Counted from the first letter of the stretch, positions 41,262 through 51,250 are shown. The stretch: 64,000 nucleotides of DNA from Bradyrhizobium macuxiense (GCF_007993935.1 NZ_VITY01000004.1:124001-188000), one strand, 5' to 3'. Program-made: numbers and translations. The notes: generated by a model not told the origin, from the letters alone.

Positions 41262-41984
41262 ATGCGCGAAATCGTTCTCGATACCGAAACCACTGGCCTC
41301 GATCCGCTGCGCGGCGACCGGCTGGTCGAAATCGGCTGTGTCGAGATATTCAACCGCATGCCGACCGGACAGAGCTACCACGTCTACATCAATCCCGAAC
41401 GCGACATGCCGGTGGAAGCGTTCAACGTGCATGGGCTGTCGACCGAGTTCCTGGCTTCCAAGCCGCTGTTCACCGAAGTGGTCGACGAGTTCCTGGCCTT
41501 CATCGGCGATACGCCGCTAGTGATCCACAACGCGTCCTTCGACATCAGCTTCATCAACGCCGAGCTCGACCGCATCAAGCGGAAGGCGATCCCGAAGGAT
41601 CGGCTGGTCGATACGCTGCTGCTGGCGAGGCGCAAGCACCCCGGCGTGTCGAACCGGCTCGACGATCTCTGCTCGCGCTATCAGATCGACAATTCCCGCC
41701 GCACCAAGCACGGCGCCTTGCTCGACGCCGAGCTGCTGGCCGAGGTCTATATCGACCTGATCGGGGCGCGGCAGTCGCAACTCATCCTGGCGTCGGAAAC
41801 ATCGGATGCGCGGGCGGGCGGCCACGGCGATTCGCCGCGGCGGCAGCGCGAGACCCCGCTGGTGGCGCGGGTCAACGAGGCGGACCGGGAAGCCCACCGG
41901 GCCTTCATCGCCACGCTCGGTGACAAGCCGATCTGGAACGATTACCTGCCGCCGCCAGCGCCTGCTGAAGCGCCGGCGGCCTGA
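41262..41984 (+). CDS. dnaQ: DNA polymerase III epsilon subunit (3'-5' exonuclease)
   Basis: 240 residues, proofreading subunit of the replicative polymerase. DEDDh exonuclease motifs: Exo I ETTGLDP, the FNVHGLS and IHNASFDISFIN elements, and the C-terminal histidine in KHGALLDAELLAEVYIDL. A Pro/Ala-rich tail follows. It lies 29 bases after coaE and is the last rightward gene of this run. Confidence 0.94.
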   Translation: MREIVLDTETTGLDPLRGDRLVEIGCVEIFNRMPTGQSYHVYINPERDMPVEAFNVHGLSTEFLASKPLFTEVVDEFLAFIGDTPLVIHNASFDISFINAELDRIKRKAIPKDRLVDTLLLARRKHPGVSNRLDDLCSRYQIDNSRRTKHGALLDAELLAEVYIDLIGARQSQLILASETSDARAGGHGDSPRRQRETPLVARVNEADREAHRAFIATLGDKPIWNDYLPPPAPAEAPAA

Positions 41985-42001
41985 TCAATATTCCTGTTAT
42001 C

Positions 42002-42105
42002 CGTCATCCTGAGGAGCCGCGAAGCGGCGTCTCGAAGGATGAACGGCCCGGCCGGTGGCCGTCGATCCTTCGAGACGCCTCTTCGCAGGCTCGTCAGGAT
42101 GACGG
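42002..42105. repeat. intergenic inverted repeat, CGTCATCCTGAGGAG family (copy 2)
   Basis: Starts CCGTCATCCTGAGGAGCCGC, contains GCGTCTCGAAGGATGAACGG and its inverse CCTTCGAGACGC, and ends CTCGTCAGGATGACGG. Lies between convergent dnaQ and secB. Confidence 0.88.
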
Positions 42106-42158
42106 CTACAGGTACGGGTGATTGCGTAGGGCTGGACGCCGCTTTCTCGAAGTTGAAA

Positions 42159-42647
42159 TCAGCTCGGCTTGGCGCCGGATGCGGCCTGGGTGGCTGCCTG
42201 GCGTTCCATGTTCTGACGGTAGAGACCGACGAAGTCGACGGGGTCGAGCAGCAGAGGCGGGAAGCCGCCGTCGCGCACCGAGGTGGCGACGATCTCGCGG
42301 GCGAACGGGAACAGCAGCCGCGGGCACTCGATCATGACCAGCGGGTGCAGGTTCTCCTTCGGCACATTCACGATCCGGAACACGCCGGCATAGGCGAGAT
42401 CGAAGCTGAACATCACCTTGCCGCCGGTCTCGGCCTTGCCCTCGATCGAGAGAACCACCTCGTACTCGTTCTCCGACAGGTTGTTGGCGCCGACATTGAT
42501 CTGGATGTTGATCGCCGGCTGCTGTTGCTGCTGGCCGAGCGAGGCCGGTGCGTTCGGGTTCTCGAACGACAGGTCCTTGGTGTACTGCGCCAGCACGTTG
42601 AGCTGGGGAGCGGGCTGTTCGACGGGGGCGCCGTTGCCATTGGTCAT
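42159..42647 (-). CDS. secB: protein-export chaperone SecB
   Basis: 162 residues, tetrameric cytosolic chaperone that delivers preproteins to SecA. Conserved [31 protein letters not shown]-like strands, YAGVFRI and [26 protein letters not shown] are present. The ATG at 42647 follows a good CAGGAGA ribosome site. A Gln-rich loop (QQQQQ) is present near residue 40. Confidence 0.96.
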   Translation of the reverse strand: MTNGNGAPVEQPAPQLNVLAQYTKDLSFENPNAPASLGQQQQQPAINIQINVGANNLSENEYEVVLSIEGKAETGGKVMFSFDLAYAGVFRIVNVPKENLHPLVMIECPRLLFPFAREIVATSVRDGGFPPLLLDPVDFVGLYRQNMERQAATQAASGAKPS

Positions 42648-43066
42648 GAAATGTCTCCTGGAGCAGCGCTCGATGGACAGGATGTCCGACGGCACGCGTT
42701 AAGGTTTGGAAATGCCGAGCCGGGCGAGTGGCTATCATAGGCCCGGCTCGGTCCACAAGGACGACGAGCGCGCGCGCCCTCGGGCCTTGCTGCCAAATCT
42801 GCGACGAAGAGCGCGCGAGCGCAACTCTGCCCAATCTCTTAACAGCTTCCTAAATTATTGAAGATGCGCGATTTCCGGGCAGGAACGGGTTTCCCCCCGG
42901 GGTTAAAACGCGCTACACTTGCCCGTGCCAAAAAGCGCCATTGGCCGGGCATAGTTTCGTGCCTACATGCTGCGGACTTAATCGGTGATGTAATCTCTGC
43001 CGTTCCCGACCGGGAACGCTTTGATGCCCGGCCCGTTGCCGGCAGAGACCAGAAAGCGAATTCGAC
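42648..43066. other. divergent intergenic region between secB and tim44-like gene
   Basis: 419 bases. It must contain the secB promoter (minus) and the promoter for the tim44-mltA-smr run (plus). I see no repeat family or gene I can support. Confidence 0.4.
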
Positions 43067-43771
43067 GTGGATATCTACACCATCATCTTCCTGGCGCTGG
43101 CTGTGTTTATCTTCCTGCGCCTGCGCAGCGTTCTCGGACAGCGCACGGGAAGCGAGCGGCCGCCGTATGATCGTGCAGCACCCAACGTCCTGCAGCGCGG
43201 CCAGGATAACAACGTCGTGCCGATCCCGGGATCGGTGATCGATCAGCCGGCTCCGGCCGCGCCTGCCGAGCCCGTCGAGCCGACCGAACGCTGGAAGGGT
43301 ATCGCCGAGCCCGGCACCCCGCTGGCGCAGGGTCTCGACGCGGTCGCCGCCCAGGATTCCTCGTTCGATCCGCGGCATTTCCTCTCGGGCGCCCGCTCGG
43401 CCTATGAAATGATCGTGCTGGCCTTCGCCAATGGCGACCGCCGCGCGCTGCGCGACCTGCTGTCCACCGAGGTCTATGAAAGCTTCGAGGCCGCGATCAA
43501 GGATCGCGAGAAGCACGAGCAGAAAACCGAGACGCGGTTCGTCTCGATCGACAAAGCCGAGATCGTCAGCGCGGAGACGCGCGACCGCTCGACCCAGCTG
43601 ACCGTCCGTTTCGTGTCGCAGATGATCTCGGTCACCCGCGACAAGGCGGGAACCATCGTCGACGGCAGTCCGGACAAGGTCGCCGACATCACCGACATCT
43701 GGACATTCGCCCGCGACTCGACTTCCCGCGATCCGAATTGGAAGCTGGTTGGCACTGGAAGCGCTCACTAG
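43067..43771 (+). CDS. Tim44/TimA-domain protein
   Basis: 234 residues. An N-terminal membrane helix (IYTIIFLALAVFIFLRLRSVLG) is followed by a Pro-rich linker and a C-terminal NTF2-like Tim44 domain (about 110-230), ending PNWKLVGTGSAH. Alphaproteobacterial relatives of mitochondrial Tim44 are membrane-anchored and of debated function. The gene starts at a GTG at 43067 and overlaps mltA by 23 bases. The tim44-mltA-smr order is widely conserved, which suggests a cell-envelope role. Confidence 0.85.
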   Translation: MDIYTIIFLALAVFIFLRLRSVLGQRTGSERPPYDRAAPNVLQRGQDNNVVPIPGSVIDQPAPAAPAEPVEPTERWKGIAEPGTPLAQGLDAVAAQDSSFDPRHFLSGARSAYEMIVLAFANGDRRALRDLLSTEVYESFEAAIKDREKHEQKTETRFVSIDKAEIVSAETRDRSTQLTVRFVSQMISVTRDKAGTIVDGSPDKVADITDIWTFARDSTSRDPNWKLVGTGSAH

Positions 43772-45365
43772 ACATCTCAGCTACGGGCGCCTCGCGATCG
43801 CGTGCTGCGCGCTCGCGGTTGTGTGCTCCACCGCGGCGATTGCCGCGCGCTACAGGTCGAGCCGGCACCCGCCGCCTCGGCACGAGCGTACCCACCCGAT
43901 CCCGTACCCTAATCTGGAATTGCCGCTGCAGGTCAGCGGCAGTCAGTATGAGCCGCTCGCCTGGGCCAATGTCGCCGGCTGGGGCGACGACGATCATCTC
44001 GCCGCCTACAAAGCGTTTCGCACCAGCTGCAAGCCGATCGCCGCCCAGCAGGGTGCGCCCGCGGAGTCGAAAGCGCTCGGCAGCTCGCTGCGCGATCCCT
44101 GCCGGATCGCCAAGGGGCTCGATCTCGGCGACGGCGCCAAAGCAAAGGAATTCTTCGAGCAGAATTTCGTGCCGCTGCGCATTTCGCGGCTCGGCGAGGA
44201 TGCCGGCTTCGTCACCGGCTATTACGAGCCGGTGCTCGATGGCTCGAAGACCCAGACCGACGTCTACAATGTTCCGGTCTATCGCCGGCCGTCCAACCTG
44301 TTCGTGCGCGGCAAGACGCAGGCGTCGGTCGGCCTGCCCAACAGCGGTCCGGTGTATCGCAAGATCGGCCGGCGCAAGCTCGTGCCCTATTACGACCGCG
44401 CCCAGATCGAGGACGGCGCGATCGCCGGCCGCGGGCTCGAGATCTGCTGGCTGAAGAGCCAGACCGATCTGCTGTTCGCGCAAATCCAGGGCTCGGCGCG
44501 GATCAAGCTCGACGACGGCACCACGCTGCGCATCAATTACGATGCGCATAATGGCTATCCCTATACGGCGGTCGGGCGCGTCCTGATCGACCGCGGCATC
44601 ATCCCGAGGGATCAGATGTCGATGCAGAAGATCAGGGAATGGATGGAGCAGAACCCTGAGGGCGCCAACGAGGTGCGGCGGCAGAACCGCGCCTACGTGT
44701 TCTTCCGCGAGGTGCCGCTGTCGGACAAGGACGAAGCGGTCGGCGCACAGGGCGTGCCGCTGACGCCCGGCCGCTCGATCGCGGTCGACAAGGCGCTGCA
44801 TGTCTACGGCACGCCGTTCTTCATCGCCGGCCAGCTGCCGATCGAATCCGAGCAGTCGAAGACGCCGTTCCATCGGCTGATGATCGCGCAAGACACCGGA
44901 TCGGCGATCGTCGGCCCGGCGCGCGCCGATCTCTATTTCGGCGCCGGCGCCGACGCCGGAAAGGTCTCGGGCCGGCTGCGGCACAATATGCAGTTCGTGA
45001 TGCTGGTCCCGAAGGGGCTCGATCCCGTGGCACGCGGCCACAAGCTGCCGATCCCTGACGAGCGGCCGTCCGCCAAGATCGCAAAACTGTTTCCGCAGAC
45101 CGATCCGGCAAAGGACAAGGCGGCGGCGAAGCCTGCTGATGTGCCGACGGCGACGGTCGCCAAGGCCGGGAGCAAGGACGCTGCCAAGAATGCTGCCAGG
45201 AGCCCGGCCGCGAAGGATGCGGCGCCCGCCGCTGCTCCGGCGACAACCCCTGTCGCGCAGGCCGCACCTGTGGCAGAACCGGTGCCGTTGCCGGTCGCCC
45301 GGCCCGACATTCCGCAACCGGAGAAGCGGCGCTTCCGGCGCTATCGCCATCACCGCGAGCAATGA
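43749..45365 (+). CDS. mltA: membrane-bound lytic transglycosylase MltA
   Basis: 538 residues. An N-terminal membrane segment (residues about 8-35) anchors the MltA barrel. Core motifs are FVTGYYEPVLDGS, YRRPSNL, EICWLKSQTDLLFAQIQGSARIKL, and the catalytic Asp region IAQDTGSAIVGPARADLYFG. It cleaves peptidoglycan to 1,6-anhydromuramic acid. The C-terminal 120 residues are a disordered Ala/Pro-rich tail. The best start is a TTG at 43749 inside the previous gene; no better start codon is near. Confidence 0.9.
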   Translation: MALEALTRHLSYGRLAIACCALAVVCSTAAIAARYRSSRHPPPRHERTHPIPYPNLELPLQVSGSQYEPLAWANVAGWGDDDHLAAYKAFRTSCKPIAAQQGAPAESKALGSSLRDPCRIAKGLDLGDGAKAKEFFEQNFVPLRISRLGEDAGFVTGYYEPVLDGSKTQTDVYNVPVYRRPSNLFVRGKTQASVGLPNSGPVYRKIGRRKLVPYYDRAQIEDGAIAGRGLEICWLKSQTDLLFAQIQGSARIKLDDGTTLRINYDAHNGYPYTAVGRVLIDRGIIPRDQMSMQKIREWMEQNPEGANEVRRQNRAYVFFREVPLSDKDEAVGAQGVPLTPGRSIAVDKALHVYGTPFFIAGQLPIESEQSKTPFHRLMIAQDTGSAIVGPARADLYFGAGADAGKVSGRLRHNMQFVMLVPKGLDPVARGHKLPIPDERPSAKIAKLFPQTDPAKDKAAAKPADVPTATVAKAGSKDAAKNAARSPAAKDAAPAAAPATTPVAQAAPVAEPVPLPVARPDIPQPEKRRFRRYRHHREQ

Positions 45366-45952
45366 AACGACCTGCGCCGATCCCCGACCTGTCCGCTCCG
45401 TCGCGGCGCAAGCGCGCGCTGAGCGAGGAGGAGCGTGCGCTGTGGGAGAGCGTGGCGAAACAGGTCAAGCCGCTGCGCAAGAAGCCGGCTGCACCGAAAG
45501 CCCATGCCGTCGCGGCCGATCCGGCCACCCATCACGCCGCGGCCAAACCGATTCCAGTCAAGCCGGTGACATCGATCAAGGCCGCACCGGCGCCGCGTCC
45601 GCACGTGCCGCCGCTGGCACCGATCGGCCGCCGCGACCGGGCAAAGCTGTCGCGCGGCCGGCAGGAGATCGATGCCCGGCTCGATCTGCACGGCATGACC
45701 CAGATGCGCGCGCATCGCGTGCTGTTCGCCTTCCTGCAGCGCGCGCACTCTGACGGGCTCACCTTCGTGCTCGTCATCACCGGCAAGGGCAAGGTCGGTG
45801 GGCTGGAGTCCGAGCGCGGCGTGCTGCGCCGACAGGTGCCGGAATGGCTCAGCCTGCCCGAATTCCGCTCGCTGGTCGTCGGCTTCGAGGAAGCGCATAT
45901 CGGCCATGGCGGCGAGGGCGCGCTCTATGTGCGCGTGCGGCGCGCGCGCTGA
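45362..45952 (+). CDS. Smr-domain protein
   Basis: 196 residues. A Lys/Ala/Pro-rich N-terminus is followed by an Smr domain from about residue 100: RLDLHGMTQMRAH (DLHG motif), FVLVITGKGK and HGGEGALYVRVRR. Smr domains are nucleases or nucleic-acid binders related to MutS2 C-termini. It overlaps mltA by four bases (ATGA) and so is translationally coupled. Converges with the next gene across a repeat. Confidence 0.88.
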   Translation: MKRPAPIPDLSAPSRRKRALSEEERALWESVAKQVKPLRKKPAAPKAHAVAADPATHHAAAKPIPVKPVTSIKAAPAPRPHVPPLAPIGRRDRAKLSRGRQEIDARLDLHGMTQMRAHRVLFAFLQRAHSDGLTFVLVITGKGKVGGLESERGVLRRQVPEWLSLPEFRSLVVGFEEAHIGHGGEGALYVRVRRAR

Positions 45953-45967
45953 GCTAGATCCGGAAAT

Positions 45968-46017
45968 GAGCATGATCCGGAAAAGTGTGAAGCGGTTTTC
46001 CGAAAGAGATCATGCTC
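45968..46017. repeat. intergenic inverted repeat, GAGCATGATC family (copy 2)
   Basis: Clear arms GAGCATGATC (45968-45977) and GATCATGCTC (46008-46017) with the TCCGGAAAAG / GGTTTTCCG inner pair. Identical in plan to the copy near 829. Confidence 0.9.
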
Positions 46018-46024
46018 AATAAAA

Positions 46025-47155
46025 CTAAAAGGGACGCACGATCCCGACGCGCGGGATCATCGTGACGATCCAGCCGAGAACCGTTGTCTTGCGGTCGTCC
46101 GCGGGGATCACAGGCACAGTCTTCGACGCCGGCAGCGCCTTCACCGCGTGCAGCATCAGGAACATGCAGACCGCCCAGTTCGAGATCCAACGCGAATAAT
46201 CGAACACGGTGACGAACATCACGACATAGCCGGCGCTGATCATGACGAGCGCGGCAAGCACGATCCGCCGATGCAGCTCGCTTGCGAGCGCTTCGATCAA
46301 CCGCGCGAAATAGCGCCACAGCGGCGTATGCAGCCAGATCAGCAGTGCGAACACCGGGACGCCGAGGATGTTCGAGGGCATCCGCGCCCAGGTGTCGGCG
46401 AACTCCTTCGACAGCGGCTGGTACCAGATGTAGCCGAACTGAAGCAGATCGGTGCGGGACGGATCGGCCATCCGGCTTTGCAGGTGACGGATGAATTCGT
46501 CGTAGGGCACGTCGACCGTGCCTTCGAACTGCGCGACCAGGAACAGGATGCCGACCGCGGCGAGCGCCGCAAGTCCAACGGCGATGTTTCGTGGCGTCGC
46601 ACCCTGCACGAGGTAAAAGCGCAGCACCACGATCGCCACGATGGCCGGCACATACATCAGGACGAAGATGTGGTGGATCAGGATCAGTACGACGGAGAAG
46701 GCCGCGGCGATCAGCACATAGACAAGCGAGCGCGCCGGGATCAGCAGCAGCACGATTGCCAACGCGCAGCCATAGATGTCGAAATGGCCGAGCGTGTGCA
46801 TGAAGTTCTTCAGGAAGAACGGCGATCCCGCGATGAAGACGAACAGCGGCCAATGCGCGTCGTCGAAGCCGAATGTCCGCTGGAACAGTTTGACGAACAG
46901 CCCGAGCGTCAGCAGCCAGATCGCGCCGGCCAGCGCGAACACCAGCCATACCGGCACCTTGTCGGTGAACAGCGACACGATCGCGCCGACCAGCGCACGC
47001 TTGGTGAAGCCGTAGTGATAGTCGACCAAGAGGTGGATATAGGGGACGAACGGCGGCAGCGCGATCTTGTGCAGGAACACCCCGACCAGCACCGCCGCGT
47101 TGACGGCCAGCATCAGGCGCCAGGGGTTTTGCCACCATCCTTGCTTCAAACTCAT
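46025..47155 (-). CDS. multi-pass membrane protein, function unknown
   Basis: 376 residues with about nine to ten membrane segments. No motif identifies it; a loop LQSRMADPSRTDLLQFGYIWYQPLSKEF lies near the middle. The pattern of long hydrophobic helices with HXXXXH and charged loops resembles glycosyltransferase-C-like or DUF-type membrane proteins. The ATG at 47155 is preferred to one five codons earlier because the latter overlaps the adjacent repeat. It faces hslU across a repeat, so its promoter must lie in the repeat or beyond. Confidence 0.6.
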   Translation of the reverse strand: MSLKQGWWQNPWRLMLAVNAAVLVGVFLHKIALPPFVPYIHLLVDYHYGFTKRALVGAIVSLFTDKVPVWLVFALAGAIWLLTLGLFVKLFQRTFGFDDAHWPLFVFIAGSPFFLKNFMHTLGHFDIYGCALAIVLLLIPARSLVYVLIAAAFSVVLILIHHIFVLMYVPAIVAIVVLRFYLVQGATPRNIAVGLAALAAVGILFLVAQFEGTVDVPYDEFIRHLQSRMADPSRTDLLQFGYIWYQPLSKEFADTWARMPSNILGVPVFALLIWLHTPLWRYFARLIEALASELHRRIVLAALVMISAGYVVMFVTVFDYSRWISNWAVCMFLMLHAVKALPASKTVPVIPADDRKTTVLGWIVTMIPRVGIVRPF

Positions 47156-47323
47156 CGTCGTCCCGGCCAAGCCACCGGGCCGGCGTGAAACGCCGCCCGA
47201 TGATAAACTCCACGCGAGCCGGGACCCATAACCACAGGCCGGCGTTTGACCAAGACTGGTGCTGCAGCTTTCTTCAACAATGGGTGCCGGTGGTTATGGG
47301 TCCCTGCTTTCGCAGGGACGACA
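47156..47323. repeat. intergenic inverted repeat, GTCGTCCCGGCGAAGG family (copy 3)
   Basis: Starts CGTCGTCCCGGCCAAGCC next to the ATG of the membrane-protein gene and ends CAGGGACGACAAT, with the middle GGGACCCATAACC...TGGTTATGGGTCCC. Longer and more diverged than other copies. Confidence 0.8.
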
Positions 47324-47339
47324 ATCTTAGCTGCAACGC

Positions 47340-48644
47340 CTACAAAATAAACCGGCTGAGATCGGCGTTCTTGGCGAGGTCGCCGACATGCTTGGTCACA
47401 TAGTCGGCGTCGACCTGGATGGTCTCGCCGTGGCGGTCGGGGGCGGTGAAGGAGATCTCGTCCAGCACCCGCTCCATCACGGTCTGCAACCGCCGCGCGC
47501 CGATATTCTCGACCGTGGAATTGACCGCAACGGCAACGTCCGCCAGTGCGTCGATCGCGCCGTCGGTGATGTCGAGCGTCACGCCCTCGGTCTTCAGCAG
47601 CGCGACATATTGCTTGATCAGCGACGCCTCCGGCTCGGTCAGGATCCGGCGCATGTCGTCGCGGGTCAGCGCCTGCAGCTCGACGCGGATCGGCAGGCGG
47701 CCCTGCAACTCCGGCAGCAGGTCCGACGGCTTCGCGATATGGAAGGCGCCCGAGGCGATGAACAGGATATGGTCGGTCTTGACCGTGCCATGCTTGGTCG
47801 AGACCGTGGTGCCCTCGATCAGCGGCAGCAGGTCGCGCTGCACGCCCTCGCGGGAGACGTCGCCGCCGGCGCGGTTCTCGCGCACGCAGATCTTGTCGAT
47901 CTCGTCGAGGAACACGATGCCGTTGTTCTCGACCGCGCTGATCGCCTCCTGCACCAGCTGGTCGGTGTCGAGCAGCTTGTCGGATTCCTCGTTGACGAGG
48001 ATCTCGTGCGAGCCCTCCACGGTCAGGCGGCGGGTCTTGCTGCGTCCGCCCATCTTGCCGAAGATGTCGCCGAGCGAGATCGCGCCCATCTGGGCGCCGG
48101 GCATGCCGGGGATCTCGAACATCGGCATGCCGCTGCTGCCTGACTGCGTCTCGATCTCGATTTCCTTGTCGTTGAGCTCGCCGGCGCGCAGCTTCTTGCG
48201 GAATGACTCGCGCGTCGCCGGGCTCGATCCGGGGCCGACCAGCGCATCCAGCACGCGCTCCTCGGCGGCAAGCTGGGCGCGGGCCTGGACGTCCTTGCGC
48301 TTGCGCTCGCGGGTCTGCGCGATCGCGACCTCGACAAGGTCGCGGACGATCTGCTCGACGTCGCGGCCGACATAGCCGACCTCGGTGAACTTGGTGGCCT
48401 CGACCTTCAGGAACGGGGCGCCCGCGAGCTTGGCGAGCCGCCGCGCGATCTCGGTCTTGCCGACGCCGGTCGGTCCGATCATCAGGATGTTTTTGGGCAG
48501 AACCTCCTCGCGCAGGGAACCGGCCAGCTGCAGCCGCCGCCAGCGGTTGCGCAGCGCGATCGACACCGCGCGCTTGGCGTCGGTCTGGCCGACGATGAAG
48601 CGATCAAGTTCAGAAACGATTTCACGGGGGGAGAAGTGAGTCAT
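47340..48644 (-). CDS. hslU: ATP-dependent protease ATPase subunit HslU
   Basis: 434 residues, AAA+ unfoldase of the ClpYQ (HslUV) protease. Walker [12 protein letters not shown], Walker [12 protein letters not shown], the intermediate domain with extended helices, and the conserved C-terminal tail NADLSRFIL that docks in HslV pockets. Start ATG at 48644. It is the last gene of the hslV-GNAT-DUF2585-hslU run. Confidence 0.97.
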   Translation of the reverse strand: MTHFSPREIVSELDRFIVGQTDAKRAVSIALRNRWRRLQLAGSLREEVLPKNILMIGPTGVGKTEIARRLAKLAGAPFLKVEATKFTEVGYVGRDVEQIVRDLVEVAIAQTRERKRKDVQARAQLAAEERVLDALVGPGSSPATRESFRKKLRAGELNDKEIEIETQSGSSGMPMFEIPGMPGAQMGAISLGDIFGKMGGRSKTRRLTVEGSHEILVNEESDKLLDTDQLVQEAISAVENNGIVFLDEIDKICVRENRAGGDVSREGVQRDLLPLIEGTTVSTKHGTVKTDHILFIASGAFHIAKPSDLLPELQGRLPIRVELQALTRDDMRRILTEPEASLIKQYVALLKTEGVTLDITDGAIDALADVAVAVNSTVENIGARRLQTVMERVLDEISFTAPDRHGETIQVDADYVTKHVGDLAKNADLSRFIL

Positions 48645-48687
48645 TGGCTTTAGCTAGGTTGAAATGGCGGTCTCGGCAAGCGGCAGT

Positions 48688-49284
48688 CTACAGAAGGGGC
48701 GGCCCGGCCTGCCACTGCCTGATCGCCTCGAACGGGTGGATCAGCATGATGATGTTCAGGGTCAGATTGTCGCGAATGTGGAGCAGCAACACGATTTCGA
48801 ACACAACGCCGAGCGCGACCGTTGCGGCGATCGGCAGCTTGCGCGCCAGCAGGAAGCCGAGAACCATCGCGAGCGTGTCCGACACCGAGTTGACGATGGT
48901 GTCGCCGTAATAGTCGAGCGAGATCGTGCCGGCGCGGTAGCGCTCGATGATCCAGTTGGAGTTTTCGACGAGCTCCCAGCTGCCCTCGATCAGCATCGCG
49001 ACAATCAGCCGCCCCGGCCAGGTGAGCCGCGGCAGCACGAGGAACGTCAGGCCATAGAACAGCAGGCCATGCACCACATGCGACAGCGTGTACCAGTCGG
49101 CGATATGCTGCGAGTTCTCCGAGCTCTGAACCGTGCCGTGCCAGAGCTTGACATAGCCGCAGGCGCAGATCGGCAGGCGGCCCATCGCATAGAGCAGTGC
49201 CGCCTGCAGTGCGAGCAGCGCGGTGGCGATCGCAAGCCATTGCCACGCTGGCACGCCAGTGTCGGGTTTTGGCGCGACGGTCAT
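48688..49284 (-). CDS. DUF2585 (UPF0314) membrane protein
   Basis: 198 residues. Four to six membrane segments; signature [15 protein letters not shown] with paired cysteines, and conserved [28 protein letters not shown] and [17 protein letters not shown]. Family of unknown function, found almost exclusively in alphaproteobacteria. The ATG at 49284 overlaps the GNAT stop (ATGA), so it is translationally coupled. Confidence 0.85.
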   Translation of the reverse strand: MTVAPKPDTGVPAWQWLAIATALLALQAALLYAMGRLPICACGYVKLWHGTVQSSENSQHIADWYTLSHVVHGLLFYGLTFLVLPRLTWPGRLIVAMLIEGSWELVENSNWIIERYRAGTISLDYYGDTIVNSVSDTLAMVLGFLLARKLPIAATVALGVVFEIVLLLHIRDNLTLNIIMLIHPFEAIRQWQAGPPLL

Positions 49285-49766
49285 GCGTCGCGGACCATCA
49301 ATAGCGCCGGCCCGTCCGGCGTCTCGACTATTCCGGCCTCCTGAAAACCCGCCTTCGCGTAGGCGCGGATGGCACGCACATTGGCCGGATCGGGATCGGT
49401 GACGATGCGTGGCGCGCCTTGCGCCAGCCGTTCCCCGGCAAAGGCGCGGATCAGCGCCGAGCCGTGGCCGCGCGCCACCATGTCCGGTTCGCCGATGAAG
49501 AGATCGATGCCGCGGGTGCCCACAGGCTGCGCTCCGAAGCCGGAATTCCACGCCGTCAGGTCGTAGCACTGGATGTAGCCGAAATCGCTGCCATCGGCGG
49601 CGACGATGAACTGGTCCATGGCCGGCTCGTCGAGGTCGCCGCTGACGAGCGCGTATTGCTCGGCCGGATCGCCCCACCACTCCCTGACATGCGGAAGCGC
49701 CAGCCAGCGCTTGAGCTGCGGCAGGTCGGCCATCGTCATCGGGCGGAAACGATGGGGGCCGGCCAT
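49281..49766 (-). CDS. GNAT acetyltransferase, AAC(6')-like
   Basis: 161 residues. Acetyl-CoA-binding motif A appears as [18 protein letters not shown] (R/QxxGxG/A type), and the N-terminal [28 protein letters not shown] is typical of aminoglycoside-6'-like and RimJ-like GNAT proteins. Substrate not known. It starts 2 bases after hslV and is probably in the same operon. Confidence 0.8.
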   Translation of the reverse strand: MAGPHRFRPMTMADLPQLKRWLALPHVREWWGDPAEQYALVSGDLDEPAMDQFIVAADGSDFGYIQCYDLTAWNSGFGAQPVGTRGIDLFIGEPDMVARGHGSALIRAFAGERLAQGAPRIVTDPDPANVRAIRAYAKAGFQEAGIVETPDGPALLMVRDA

Positions 49767-49768
49767 GC

Positions 49769-50326
49769 TCAGCCGCCGATCGTCTCGATCGTCACATTCC
49801 GGTTGGTGTAGACGCAGATATCGGCGGCAATATCCAGCGCGCGACGGACGATGGTCTCGGCATCCTTGTCGGTGTCGACCAGCGCCCGGGCCGCGGCGAG
49901 GGCATAATTGCCGCCGGAACCGATCGCCATCACGCCGGATTCGGGCTCCAGCACGTCGCCGGTGCCGGTCAGCACCAGGGAGACGTCCTTGTCGGCCACG
50001 ATCATCATGGCTTCCAGCCGGCGCAGATAGCGGTCGGTGCGCCAGTCCTTGGCGAGCTCGACGGCGGCCCGGGTCAGCTGCCCCGGATACTGCTCCAGCT
50101 TGCTTTCCAGCCGCTCGAACAGGGTGAAGGCGTCGGCGGTGGCGCCGGCGAAGCCGCCGATCACGTCACCCTTGCCGATCCGGCGGACCTTCTTGGCGTT
50201 GGCCTTGATCACGGTCTGGCCGATCGAGACCTGCCCGTCGCCGCCGATCACCACCTTGCCGCCCTTGCGGACGGTGCAGATCGTGGTGCCATGCCAGACC
50301 GGCAGCTCATTTTGGGATGCTTGCAT
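49769..50326 (-). CDS. hslV: ATP-dependent protease peptidase subunit HslV
   Basis: 185 residues, N-terminal nucleophile threonine peptidase of the HslUV protease. After removal of residues 1-13 the catalytic Thr14 ([10 protein letters not shown]) becomes N-terminal; the conserved Gly13-Thr14 pair is intact. Lys and Asp of the active site, and [14 protein letters not shown], are present. Divergent from hisB. Possible heat-shock promoter upstream not convincingly identified. Confidence 0.96.
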   Translation of the reverse strand: MQASQNELPVWHGTTICTVRKGGKVVIGGDGQVSIGQTVIKANAKKVRRIGKGDVIGGFAGATADAFTLFERLESKLEQYPGQLTRAAVELAKDWRTDRYLRRLEAMMIVADKDVSLVLTGTGDVLEPESGVMAIGSGGNYALAAARALVDTDKDAETIVRRALDIAADICVYTNRNVTIETIGG

Positions 50327-50390
50327 AGGTTACCTCTCTTCCGGGCAGATTTAGGCGGTCGGGCAGGGGGTTACAATCGGGCGAAATCAG

Positions 50391-50440
50391 AGCGTTTTCG
50401 AGCGAAGTGGGCACCGGTTCGCGTGAAGAAAACGCGTCAG
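50391..50440. repeat. intergenic inverted repeat, GAGCGTTTTC family
   Basis: GAGCGTTTTCGAGCGAAGTG ... GCGTGAAGAAAACGCGTC: AGCGTTTTC and GAAAACGC are inverted. It sits in the divergent gap between hslV and hisB. Confidence 0.75.
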
Positions 50441-50570
50441 AATTAAATCGACAACGATTTCCGGTCACCATGGCCCGAAGTTGGGGCGTTTCGGGGTCAT
50501 CCCGCAGTAGCGAAGGTGACATCAGCCTGTTAAAAGACCGGCGTTTTCGGCACGGGAAAGCTTAATCTTC

Positions 50571-51164
50571 ATGCGCACCGCAACCATCAAGCGCAAGACC
50601 AAGGAGACCGACATCGAGGTGACGGTCAACCTCGACGGGGCAGGCGTATCCACGGTTTCGACCGGGATCGGCTTCTTCGACCATATGCTCGACCTCCTGG
50701 CCCGGCATTCGCGCATCGACATCACGGTGAAGGCGGATGGCGATCTCCATGTCGATTACCACCACACCACCGAGGACGTCGGGATCGCGCTCGGCCAGGC
50801 CGTCAAGCAGGCGCTGGGCAACATGGCCGGCATCACCCGTTACGCCTCGATCCACATGCCGATGGACGAGACGCTGTCGCGCGTCGTGATCGACATTTCC
50901 GGCCGCCCGGTGCTGGTGTTCAAGGTCGAGTTCCCGCGCGACAAGATCGGCGAGTTCGACACCGAGCTGGTGCGCGAATGGTTCAACGCCTTCGCGATGA
51001 ACGCCGGCGTGACTCTCCACGTCGAGACCCTATATGGCGAGAACAGCCATCATATCTCCGAATCCTGTTTCAAGGGTTTGGCGAGGGCGCTCCGGACGGC
51101 GGTTGCGATCGATCCGCGTGCCCAGGGCGAAGTGCCCTCGACAAAGGGTCAGCTCGGCGGCTGA
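50571..51164 (+). CDS. hisB: imidazoleglycerol-phosphate dehydratase
   Basis: 197 residues, manganese enzyme of histidine synthesis (IGP to imidazoleacetol phosphate). The metal-binding histidine clusters are in [31 protein letters not shown] and the C-terminal [18 protein letters not shown]. Length matches the monofunctional form. First gene of the hisB-DUF2628-hisH-hisA-hisF run. Confidence 0.96.
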   Translation: MRTATIKRKTKETDIEVTVNLDGAGVSTVSTGIGFFDHMLDLLARHSRIDITVKADGDLHVDYHHTTEDVGIALGQAVKQALGNMAGITRYASIHMPMDETLSRVVIDISGRPVLVFKVEFPRDKIGEFDTELVREWFNAFAMNAGVTLHVETLYGENSHHISESCFKGLARALRTAVAIDPRAQGEVPSTKGQLGG

Positions 51165-51173
51165 TCCCGGGAG

Positions 51174-51228
51174 CTTGATCCGGAAAACGGCGGCACCGGC
51201 TTTCCGGAGATCATCCTCCAAATTGCAG
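51174..51228. repeat. decayed GAGCATGATC-type repeat
   Basis: GCTTGATCCGGAAAACGGCG ... TTTCCGGAGATCATCC retains the core plan of the GAGCATGATC family, with mutated arms. It lies between hisB and the DUF2628 gene. Confidence 0.5.
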
Positions 51229-51250
51229 TCCATCCTCGGCGGAGCGTTCG

